This document shows, in pieces, positions 1-4,828 of a DNA stretch of 5,142 bases (position 1 is the first letter of the stretch; each line of letters opens with the position of its first letter). The notes under the pieces are model-generated. The model was given only the letters and a program-made list of their open reading frames with translations. It was not told the DNA's origin and did not search any database. The stretch comes from Pseudomonadota bacterium (GTDB taxonomy: Bacteria; SAR324; XYD2-FULL-50-16; JAHJRI01): the NCBI GenBank assembly GCA_022360105.1, contig JAKSDL010000928.1, forward strand, positions 1-5,142, in the 5' to 3' direction. The position numbers were made by a program, and so were the translations under genes.

Positions 1-119
1 ATAAAAACGAAGTGCAAAAGACTCATGGCGAGGCCGAAAGCCTGGCCACCATGTCAAAATCACTTTCCCGCCTGCTGGAGACCGATAAAGAAAAGCAACT
101 CGTAGAAGAGGTAGCTTAA
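1..119 (+). CDS. 3' end of an unidentified helical protein (partial)
   Basis: The reading frame is open from base 3 to a TAA at 117-119, giving the last 38 residues of a protein that starts before the window. The visible part is rich in Glu, Lys, Ser and Leu, has no hydrophobic segment and should be helical (it includes SLATMSKSLSRLLE and ends in EEVA). The spacing of its leucines (L-x6-L-x2-L-L) resembles the last helix of methyl-accepting chemotaxis proteins, which also occur elsewhere in this window. That pattern is common to coiled coils, so the family is not established. An ATG lies inside the frame at 51-53, but no good ribosome binding site was seen, and a 22-residue product from there is unlikely. 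The product is best called hypothetical. Confidence 0.55.
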   Translation, partial: KNEVQKTHGEAESLATMSKSLSRLLETDKEKQLVEEVA

Positions 120-125
120 GCTCAT

Positions 126-160
126 ATCGCCCGTGGGTGCCTTTGGCGGTGTCACTTTTT
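126..160 (+). terminator. Weak candidate terminator after the first partial gene
   Basis: ATCGCC at 126-131 can pair with GGCGGT at 145-150 (six pairs, one of them G-T, with a 13-base loop). A run of five T follows at 156-160. The T run begins five bases after the stem and the loop is long, so this is a marginal rho-independent terminator. It is listed because it lies immediately after the stop codon at 119. Confidence 0.2.
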
Positions 161-186
161 CGTTCAGCAGCAGTAGGTAATCCCCT

Positions 187-203
187 GCAAACGAATCGTT
201 TGC
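187..203. promoter_or_regulatory. 17-bp perfect palindrome, possible operator
   Basis: GCAAACGA, one central A, then TCGTTTGC form a perfect dyad of 8+1+8 bases. There is no T tract, and as a hairpin it would need a loop of about five bases. This suits a dimeric repressor or activator site better than a terminator. It lies about 150 bases upstream of the predicted promoter for the CBS-domain gene, so it is not in a classical operator position for that promoter. It may act at a distance or serve something else. Confidence 0.35.
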
Positions 204-351
204 GCAGCTGAGCCACGCTACGCATTAACTATTCAGTAAATTAGTGCTTTTCGAGGTTTACCTGTCAGAACCAGGTATTCAATTCCGGGCAATGTCTGTC
301 TTAAAACGTGTCAGCAGTCCAGAAAACAAGACTTAGCCTTTTCTCATTTTA

Positions 352-380
352 TTGACAGCGCAATAACCGAATGCTACTGT
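352..380 (+). promoter_or_regulatory. Sigma-70-type promoter for the CBS-domain gene
   Basis: A perfect -35 box, TTGACA (352-357), is followed by a 17-base spacer and TACTGT (375-380). The latter keeps the first T, the A and the last T of the -10 consensus. TGC directly in front (372-374) gives an extended -10 element. Transcription would start near 387, leaving a leader of about 70 bases before the ATG at 459. It is the best promoter match noticed in the window. Confidence 0.5.
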
Positions 381-418
381 GGTTCAACTTTTGCAGAATG
401 ATATCTGATCGTTTTTAC

Positions 419-442
419 AACGCTAATTCTATAACGCTAATT
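419..442 (+). repeat. 10-bp direct repeat in the leader of the CBS-domain gene
   Basis: AACGCTAATT occurs at 419-428 and again at 433-442, with a period of 14 bases. The second copy ends just before the A-rich stretch that carries the ribosome binding site. It lies downstream of the predicted promoter, so it could be a protein site on the DNA or RNA of the leader, or a small slippage duplication. No function can be assigned. Confidence 0.4.
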
Positions 443-458
443 TAAAAAAAGGATCGCT

Positions 459-1154
459 ATGCTGGTGAAACATTGGATGAGCAAGCCTGTTGTAACAATC
501 GAGGCAACAGATACGATAAAAAAAGCAAAGGACTTGTTGAGTAAACACCGTATTCGCTCTATGCCGGTCATGTCGGAGGAGAAGCTGGTTGGTATCGTCA
601 CGGACAGGGATCTAAAACAAGCTTCAGTAACACAATCAACCAGTATGGAAGCCCCGGAAGTAGCCTATTTGAACACCAGAATTCCGGTGGACAGTCTCAT
701 GACGGAAGATGTCATTTCGGTACATCCCGATACAACTGTTGTTGAAGTGGCAAAAATTCTACTAGATAAAAAGATTTCCGGTACTCCTGTTTTGGATGAG
801 TCAGGTAACGTGGTGGGAATGATCACCCAGGGTGATATATTTAAATTGCTTATTTCGTTAACTGGCTTTGAAACCAAAGGACTTCAGGTTGCTGTTCAGA
901 TATCAACAGAAACCGGAACGGTAAAAGAAGTAGCCAATGCGATCAGGTCAGTTGGAGGCAGGATCAATACCCTTTTGACTTCATATGAAGGCGTCCCGGA
1001 TGGATACAGAAACGCCTTTCTCAAAGTATACGACGTGGAGGAATCACGAATTGAAGAAATGATTGAAATCCTAAAAACAAAATCTACAGTCCGCTACGTC
1101 CTCGAATATCATGGTGATGACCAACCCTCAAAAATGTGGGTAATGAATGTATAA
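459..1154 (+). CDS. AcuB-like protein with two CBS domains and an ACT-like domain
   Basis: This intact 231-residue protein probably senses adenine nucleotides in the cytoplasm. Residues 1-57 form the first CBS domain, with the GIVTDRD motif at 45-51, the T-x-R-D type element that contacts the ligand ribose in this family. Residues 77-133 form the second CBS domain, with GMITQGD at 120-126. Residues 141-218 read as an ACT-type fold (LQVAVQI strand, then the VKEVANAIRSVGG helix), a small-molecule-binding module. The CBS-CBS-ACT order and the length match AcuB-type proteins, which are about 210-230 residues. The start at 459 is supported by AAGGA at 449-453 with a 5-base spacer. The next in-frame ATG (477) would cut into the CBS fold. 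The gene stands alone, without the acetoin or acetyl-CoA synthetase genes that accompany acuB in Bacillus, so its target is unknown. It probably uses the promoter at 352-380. Confidence 0.9.
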   Translation: MLVKHWMSKPVVTIEATDTIKKAKDLLSKHRIRSMPVMSEEKLVGIVTDRDLKQASVTQSTSMEAPEVAYLNTRIPVDSLMTEDVISVHPDTTVVEVAKILLDKKISGTPVLDESGNVVGMITQGDIFKLLISLTGFETKGLQVAVQISTETGTVKEVANAIRSVGGRINTLLTSYEGVPDGYRNAFLKVYDVEESRIEEMIEILKTKSTVRYVLEYHGDDQPSKMWVMNV

Positions 1155-1164
1155 CCTCGCCCCG

Positions 1165-1190
1165 GGTGGATCAAAAATAAATGATCCACC
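1165..1190. terminator. Hairpin between convergent genes, probable transcript end
   Basis: GGTGGATCA (1165-1173) and TGATCCACC (1182-1190) form a perfect 9-bp stem with an 8-base A/T loop, starting 10 bases after the stop of the CBS-domain gene. No U-rich tail follows on either strand, so it is not a textbook rho-independent terminator. It may stabilise a 3' end or act in both directions between this gene and the minus-strand chemotaxis relic. Confidence 0.5.
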
Positions 1191-1248
1191 TTAAGAGATT
1201 GCTGGTATCAAGAGCCTACCCCTGACTGTGCCTCATTATAAAGCCTGA

Positions 1249-1422
1249 TCATTTGTTATATTCTATCAAGGTATATCTATCTTCCGGCCCTTTTTCTTCT
1301 CCTTCCCAAACAGCTTGTTCAAAGTTGACCGTAACCGCTTCCCGGACTTTAAATTAAGGCATTAAATCATTCAGTTCCTGGACATGAGAGGTTAGAACAG
1401 AAACAGAAGAAGCTGAGTTAAT
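1249..1422 (-). pseudogene. Decayed C-terminal end of a methyl-accepting chemotaxis protein
   Basis: On the minus strand a frame runs from 1422 down to a TGA at 1249-1251 and is broken by one TAA at 1354-1356. The part before the break, about SASSVSVLTSHVQELNDLMP, aligns without gaps to the last helix of the chemotaxis receptor at the right end of this window (TASTADELLTQANELEGIV). Shared features are the Ala-Ser, the Leu seven residues before the Glu-Leu, that Glu-Leu, then two hydrophobics and a Phe. The stop sits one residue before that Phe, where a Ser stands in the intact gene. After it come FKV and about 30 charged residues (ending LIEYNK) that I do not recognise. Upstream of 1422 the similarity ends at another TAA, and repeat copy A begins within about 70 bases. 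I infer a receptor gene truncated and decaying. The alignment is short, so chance coiled-coil likeness is possible. Confidence 0.42.
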
Positions 1423-1490
1423 TTATGACAAAAACATGTGGAATTGGTTCTTCCATTTTTGCGCTATGAAACGGATAAATATTAATTAGA

Positions 1491-1643
1491 GCCTGAATGG
1501 AAAATTGCTTAACCCTTATCCAGTCTTGTGTCAGATGCAGGATTCAGCCTGAAGCTTAACATGCTGCCGGTGTTCAGCTTAAAACCTTACAATTACAAGC
1601 AAAAACCGGCTGAGAGCTGATCACTGAATGCTGAAAGCACTAA
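1491..1643 (+). repeat. Dispersed palindromic repeat, copy A (shorter, diverged)
   Basis: This copy matches copy C (4597-4758) along its whole length in the same order, and copy B (3319-3560) on the opposite strand. Landmarks are CCTGAATGG at its start, GATTCAGCCTGAA near 1541-1553, and a block at 1601-1628 that is identical over 28 bases to 4723-4750. It lacks a recognisable counterpart of the last 70 bases of B and C. Its left stem arm (around 1563-1580) is degenerate, so the main hairpin cannot form well. It also has a TGCTGAA insertion at about 1629-1635 relative to C. It starts up to 15 bases earlier if the weaker A/T-rich match is counted. It carries no reading frame and lies between the chemotaxis relic and the aminotransferase gene. 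Confidence 0.8.
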
Positions 1644-1676
1644 CGGGTGAGATGTTTTGTTAAAATACCGATCTAT

Positions 1677-1706
1677 AAAAAACCCTAGTGTGCGGATACA
1701 CCGGGT
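1677..1706 (-). terminator. Weak minus-strand terminator-like hairpin
   Basis: Read on the minus strand, CCCGGTGT, a six-base loop and ACACTAGGG pair imperfectly (3+4 pairs with a small internal bulge) and are followed by six T. This has the shape of a short rho-independent terminator. No minus-strand gene was found between it and the aminotransferase start, so it may be a relic, the end of an unseen short RNA, or chance. Confidence 0.25.
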
Positions 1707-1829
1707 AGAAAACGCTATCAGCAGGGCCTTTTCCAGGTTTCCGCAGCAAAATGCATTGTTAATCAACCATCGGCAGAGTTGCTGCTGGTCCCAAGCATTA
1801 TGTAAAAAACGAAAGAAATAGAATTAAAA
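1707..1829. other. Leader region of the aminotransferase gene, no clear promoter
   Basis: No convincing -35/-10 pair is visible. The only structure noticed is a 7-bp inverted repeat, GCAGCAA (1743-1749) and TTGCTGC (1779-1785), with a 29-base loop. The sequence just before the ATG is A-rich (GAAAGAAATAG at about 1810-1820), giving only a weak ribosome binding site. Confidence 0.4.
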
Positions 1830-2990
1830 ATGGAACACATATTTTTTTGTACGGGTCACGAACTTAAAATTCCAAACATCGTAAAAAGTGAAGGTCTTTA
1901 CTTGTATGACGAGCAAGGTAAAAGTTACATGGATTTGGAGTCGGGTGTTTGGTGCACGTCTATTGGGCACAATAATGCCGAGATAAACGAAGCAATCAGA
2001 AACCAAATAGATTCATTAATGCATGCCGGATTTTGCTATTCAAATGAAATACTTGAAAAATCGGCAAAATCAATTCTCGATATTGCCGGTTTTAATAACG
2101 GAAAAAGCGTATTTCTATGCTCCGGTAGTGAAGCTATTGAGATATCAAGACAGATGTCAAAACATCTGACTGAGAAAAAAGTATCCTTGACGCTACATGA
2201 CTCATATCTGGGCGCATACTCTTCAATAACCGATAAATCCAAGAATTGGTATTTATTAAATTGGGAACGATGCCAAACATGCTCTAACAAAGAAAATTGT
2301 GATCTATCATGTGAAGTGCTTCGGAACATTCCAAAAGATGTATCTGAGTTTATTTTTGAACCAGGCAGCTCTTCCGGTTTTGTGCGTTTTCCTCCGAAGG
2401 CTTTGATAGGCAATATGGTTAAAATTGTACGAGACAATGGAGGAAAAATTATCGCCAATGAGGTAACAACGGGTATCGGACGAACCGGCAAGTGGTTCGG
2501 CTATCAGCATTATGACATCAATCCTGATTTTATCGCCGTTGGCAAAGGAATAGGAAACGGATATCCAGTGAGTGTTGCTCTTATCAACGAACCTACTGCT
2601 GAGCAGTTAAAGCAAAAACCGTTTCACTATTCCCAGTCTCATCAAAACGATCCTTTGGGAGCTTCGGTTGCTTATGGTGTTATTAAATACATTGAAGCTA
2701 ACAGTTTAATATCAAGAGCGGAAACAAACGGTTTGTTGCTTCACAAACGTTTTACAATGCTTGTTGACCAAAAAAACTTCCTTGAAGTCCGTGGAAGAGG
2801 GCTGATGTTTGCTTTTGATATCAAAAATAAAGAGATCACTGAATTGATCTATAATGAACTTATTACAAGGGGGATTTTAGTCGGAAATCGAGGTTCATCA
2901 ATCAGAATTGATCCACCCCTCACAATTACCGAAGCTGATATTGATAAGTTTACTGAGGTATTAGGAGAAACAAAAACACTTCTCAAATGA
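1830..2990 (+). CDS. Class III PLP-dependent aminotransferase, unusual subfamily
   Basis: This complete 386-residue enzyme should transfer amino groups using pyridoxal phosphate in the cytoplasm. The substrate cannot be read from the sequence. Visible class III landmarks are a GHNNAEINEAI segment at 46-56, the phosphate-binding SGSEA at 98-102, EPGSSSG at 177-183, NEVTTGIGRTG at 210-220, PLP-lysine K239 in VGKGIGNG, and RIDPPLTIT near the end (359-367). Two features are odd. The Asp that normally pairs with the PLP ring nitrogen is Asn210, although its 29-residue distance to K239 matches ornithine aminotransferase (Asp263 to Lys292). Residues 148-161 carry four cysteines spaced C-x2-C-x5-C-x3-C, suggesting a bound metal. 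The family usually has 390-450 residues, so this is compact but not truncated. The ATG at 1830 has a weak ribosome binding site, yet no later start would keep the N-terminal strand. No pathway partners are adjacent. Confidence 0.9.
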   Translation: MEHIFFCTGHELKIPNIVKSEGLYLYDEQGKSYMDLESGVWCTSIGHNNAEINEAIRNQIDSLMHAGFCYSNEILEKSAKSILDIAGFNNGKSVFLCSGSEAIEISRQMSKHLTEKKVSLTLHDSYLGAYSSITDKSKNWYLLNWERCQTCSNKENCDLSCEVLRNIPKDVSEFIFEPGSSSGFVRFPPKALIGNMVKIVRDNGGKIIANEVTTGIGRTGKWFGYQHYDINPDFIAVGKGIGNGYPVSVALINEPTAEQLKQKPFHYSQSHQNDPLGASVAYGVIKYIEANSLISRAETNGLLLHKRFTMLVDQKNFLEVRGRGLMFAFDIKNKEITELIYNELITRGILVGNRGSSIRIDPPLTITEADIDKFTEVLGETKTLLK

Positions 2991-3318
2991 ATCGCATATT
3001 AAGTGGTCACAGCAATATTAATCGTTGCTATAGGCAAGGTATCTGAAACTGAACAGGCAGACAGTTATGTCTTTCATTTTGGCATTTTAGGTTAAACACT
3101 CAGCGAATGCAAAACGACTACACTCCCGGCAACCAGTAATTCCTGAATCCCCATTAATCAGAAACTCCCGGCTGCCTTGCCCAATCCGATATCCTCATGC
3201 TATCAATACCCCTAACGATCCAATCGCTATAATCGTGCAGAAAAAACAAGCGCTGAATAGGGTAACAGGCAGATTCCGTCCGGCACCATGTGTAAAGTTT
3301 GCATTTAATAGATATTTG
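2991..3318. other. Gene-poor gap after the aminotransferase
   Basis: I see no supported gene here. There is a 5-bp hairpin (AGCAA 3011-3015 with TTGCT 3025-3029) soon after the stop, too weak to call a terminator. On the minus strand a frame is open from about 3337 to a TGA at 3195-3197 and encodes a hydrophobic stretch (including LPVTLFSACFF). It has no start codon with a ribosome binding site and is of chance length, so it is not called a gene. Confidence 0.5.
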
Positions 3319-3348
3319 CTAGTGACTGAATGAATACCAATTTAGCCC

Positions 3349-3381
3349 GTACCAAAAAAAGCTTTGGAAGCAGCTTGGTAC
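3349..3381. other. Terminal hairpin of repeat copy B
   Basis: GTACCAA (3349-3355) pairs with TTGGTAC (3375-3381) around a loop containing AAAAAGCTTTGG. The equivalent hairpin in copy C has A-T where this one has G-C at the base of the stem, so pairing is kept although the sequence changed. Read on the minus strand the loop contains a T run. Confidence 0.55.
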
Positions 3382-3394
3382 TCCGAAATATAGT

Positions 3395-3477
3395 GCTTTC
3401 AGCAATCAGCTCTCAGCCGGTTTTTGCTTGTCATTTTCATGTCTTAAGCAGAACGCTGAAAGCTGACGGCTGAGAGC
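3395..3477. other. Two crossing inverted repeats inside copy B
   Basis: GCTTTCAGC (3395-3403) is the exact reverse complement of GCTGAAAGC (3455-3463). GCTCTCAGCCG (3409-3419) is the exact reverse complement of CGGCTGAGAGC (3467-3477). The arms come in the order 1, 2, 1', 2', so the two stems cannot nest. They must alternate or form a pseudoknot-like fold. In copy C the 11-base stem is kept with one mismatch (4670-4680 with 4729-4739) and the 9-base stem is shortened. Confidence 0.6.
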
Positions 3478-3636
3478 ACGTTACTCTTCAAGCTGAATTC
3501 CGGCATCTGGCACAGGGTTGAGTAAGGGGTTAGCGATTTTTCGTTCAGATGCTGGCTAAAGAAAATGGCTGCTCGTTGGTATTTTGGTTTGTAGAAAAAA
3601 TTGTTATAACTTAGGTATTTTTTGGAGAGAGCAAAA

Positions 3637-3858
3637 ATGGGAGATATAGTTGGATTATTGGCTGTTATTGGAATATTTATAGTCACACCAATCTGCTTCT
3701 ATGGTTATCGTGGGTTTTCAAAATATCTAAACATCCTGGAAAAAAGAGAAGAATTGTATAATAAAGACATAGAATTAAGAGAAAAAGAATATCTCATCCG
3801 CTTGAAAGAATTAGAACTGACGTCTCAAAAGTTAGAAGATAAATCTGAAAACAGCTAG
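3637..3858 (+). CDS. Small membrane-anchored coiled-coil protein
   Basis: This protein of 73 residues has one membrane span at about residues 4-22 (hydrophobic, IVGLLAVIGIFIVTPICFY), a short basic turn (YRGFSKY), and then a highly charged helix to the end. That helix is rich in Glu, Lys and Leu and should form a cytoplasmic coiled coil. The build resembles PspB-type phage-shock proteins (about 75 residues, one N-terminal span and a coiled coil), but I see no diagnostic motif, so the resemblance is only architectural. The ATG at 3637 is chosen because GGAGAG (3624-3629) stands 7 bases before it. A TTG at 3622 would place that site inside the gene. A possible -10 box, TATAAC, is at 3605-3610, without a good -35. 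The acetyltransferase gene follows after 35 bases on the same strand, so the two are probably co-transcribed. Confidence 0.75.
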   Translation: MGDIVGLLAVIGIFIVTPICFYGYRGFSKYLNILEKREELYNKDIELREKEYLIRLKELELTSQKLEDKSENS

Positions 3859-3881
3859 TTGGAACGAGTTAAATTATTTTC

Positions 3882-3886
3882 GAGGT
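3882..3886 (+). promoter_or_regulatory. Ribosome binding site that decides a TTG start
   Basis: GAGGT stands 7 bases before the TTG at 3894-3896. There is no ATG or GTG nearby in frame, and homologous sequence (WPRERHF, the counterpart of WxRxEHF in chloramphenicol acetyltransferases) begins within ten residues. The TTG is therefore almost certainly the true start. Confidence 0.7.
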
Positions 3887-3893
3887 AACACCA

Positions 3894-4544
3894 TTGCGCA
3901 AGATTAAACTTTCCACATGGCCACGCGAGAGACATTTCAGGTATTTCAACACGTTTGATTATCCACATTTCAGCTTGTGTTCACAGGTCGATGTAACCAA
4001 CCTCCTATCGTACATCAAACGAAATAAGTTTTCATTAACTCTTTCAATAGCCTACCTTCTGGCACGAGTCGCCAATGAGCTTGTAGACTTTCGATACCGT
4101 ATTAGAGGCGATGAAGTAGTTGAACATGAGATAGTCCATCCATCATTCACAGTCTTGGGTGACAACGACCTGTTTTCTTTCTGTAGTGTTGGCTATTCCA
4201 AAGATATTTCAGAATTTGTTACTGAAGGTTCCAGGCAAATAGCGCTGATCAAAGAGAACCCCTCGCTTCAGGATGAGCCCGGACATGATGATTTACTGTT
4301 CATGACGGCGATACCTTGGGTCTCCTTCACCGGTTTTATGCACCCAATACATACGCATCCAATAGATTCAATCCCACGATTTGCATGGGGAAAAATCTAT
4401 TCAGAGACAAATAAGTTAAAATTACCGTTAAGTGTACAAGTTCATCATGGTTTAATGGACGGCTTGCATGTTGGCAGGTATTTCGCTCAATTACAGGATT
4501 GTATAAACAGAATAGAAGATCTCCAAACCCAACCGACTGCTTAA
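3894..4544 (+). CDS. CatA-like acetyltransferase (chloramphenicol acetyltransferase family)
   Basis: This complete 216-residue protein is colinear with type A chloramphenicol acetyltransferases (about 213-219 residues), soluble trimers that move an acetyl group from acetyl-CoA to a hydroxyl. Family landmarks are WPRERHF at 9-15, FRYRI at 66-70, VHPSFTV at 81-87, PWVSFTGF at 141-148, and the catalytic motif HHGLMDG at 184-190, with His185 as general base and Asp189. It is followed by LHVGRYFAQLQ. Aligned to the type III enzyme, the position of Ser148 is Thr138 and that of Thr174 is Ala164. The NLNVANF segment that lines the chloramphenicol pocket is replaced by HPIHTHPIDSIP. These changes fit the broad CatA-like group with unproven substrates better than a classical resistance enzyme, so resistance should not be assumed. 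It starts at TTG and lies 35 bases after the membrane-protein gene, inside the segment bracketed by repeats B and C. Confidence 0.88.
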   Translation: MRKIKLSTWPRERHFRYFNTFDYPHFSLCSQVDVTNLLSYIKRNKFSLTLSIAYLLARVANELVDFRYRIRGDEVVEHEIVHPSFTVLGDNDLFSFCSVGYSKDISEFVTEGSRQIALIKENPSLQDEPGHDDLLFMTAIPWVSFTGFMHPIHTHPIDSIPRFAWGKIYSETNKLKLPLSVQVHHGLMDGLHVGRYFAQLQDCINRIEDLQTQPTA

Positions 4545-4573
4545 ACAAATAAGGTATTCTTTTAGCACAATGA

Positions 4574-4828
4574 TTCAGCCAGTTTTATAAGTTAATGCCT
4601 GAACGGAAAGTCGCTAAATCCTTGTCCAGCTTTATGCCAAATGCCTGAGTTCAGCCTGAAAATTAACGTGCTGTCAGCCGTCAGCTTTCGGCGTTTGCCT
4701 GAAGAGATAACAATTGTAAGCAAAAAACCGGCTGAGAGCTGATCACTGAAAGCACTAAACTTGGAAATACCAAGCTGCTTCTAAAGTTTTTTTTGGTATT
4801 GGATAAATTGGTTCTCTTCAGGCACTAG
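4574..4828 (+). repeat. Dispersed palindromic repeat, copy C (full length)
   Basis: This is the same element as copy B, in inverted orientation, and as copy A, in direct orientation. It begins near TTCAGCCAG (4574-4582), with the best match from 4597, and runs to CACTAG at 4823-4828. It includes the main stem GCTGTCAGCCG (4670-4680) with CGGCTGAGAGC (4729-4739, one mismatch), the 8-base palindrome ACAATTGT at 4710-4717, and a terminal hairpin at 4766-4800. It fills almost all of the 280-base gap between the acetyltransferase and the minus-strand chemotaxis receptor, and its right end contains the stop codon of that receptor. No other gene is seen in the gap. Confidence 0.85.
4766..4800. terminator. 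Terminal hairpin of copy C, possible transcript end for both neighbours
   Basis: AATACCAA (4766-4773) pairs with TTGGTATT (4793-4800), an 8-bp stem with a 19-base loop that contains a run of eight T at 4787-4794 on the plus strand (partly in the stem). It lies between the converging acetyltransferase and receptor genes. The stem is A/T-rich and the T run is within the hairpin rather than after it, so termination is a guess. Confidence 0.3.

Larger units (their letters stand above)
3319..3560 (-). repeat. Dispersed palindromic repeat, copy B (inverted, full length)
   Basis: The reverse complement of this stretch aligns with copy C (4574-4828) from TTAGCCAG at one end to CACTAG at the other. 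It passes through CTGAACG, the ATTCAGC-TTGAA block, TAACGTGCT, the CAGCCGTCAGCTTTC arm, AAAAACCGGCTGAGAGCTGA, AAAGCACTA, TACCAAGCTGCTTC and TAAATTGGT. It also matches copy A over the first two thirds. It carries three inverted-repeat arm pairs (see the separate entries). There is no reading frame of interest in it. It lies directly upstream of the membrane-protein gene and faces copy C, so B and C together bracket a two-gene unit. Confidence 0.85.

Noticed and set aside
145..175. Fragment of the dispersed repeat near the left end
   Set aside because: TTTTTCGTTCAG is shared with copy B (about 3537-3548), but the similarity does not extend on either side, so it is taken as chance.
2036..2491. 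Long minus-strand frame of 151 codons inside the aminotransferase gene
   Set aside because: It lies fully within a gene with clear family motifs and has no recognisable protein features. It is a shadow frame.
3195..3337. Minus-strand open stretch encoding a hydrophobic segment
   Set aside because: It has no start codon with a ribosome binding site, its length is expected by chance, and it runs into the repeat. It could be a relic but cannot be supported.
3622..3636. TTG at 3622 as the start of the small membrane protein
   Set aside because: The ribosome binding site GGAGAG would fall inside the gene; the ATG at 3637 has ideal spacing.
3444..3686. Minus-strand frame of 80 codons over repeat B and the start of the membrane-protein gene
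   Set aside because: It overlaps the repeat and the ribosome binding site of a better-supported gene, and its composition is not protein-like.
1491..4828. Integron cassette array with attC sites
   Set aside because: A lone acetyltransferase and palindromic repeats suggested it, but copy B is inverted relative to A and C, the copies are long, no consistent pair of RYYYAAC and GTTRRRY core sites frames them, and no integrase is present.
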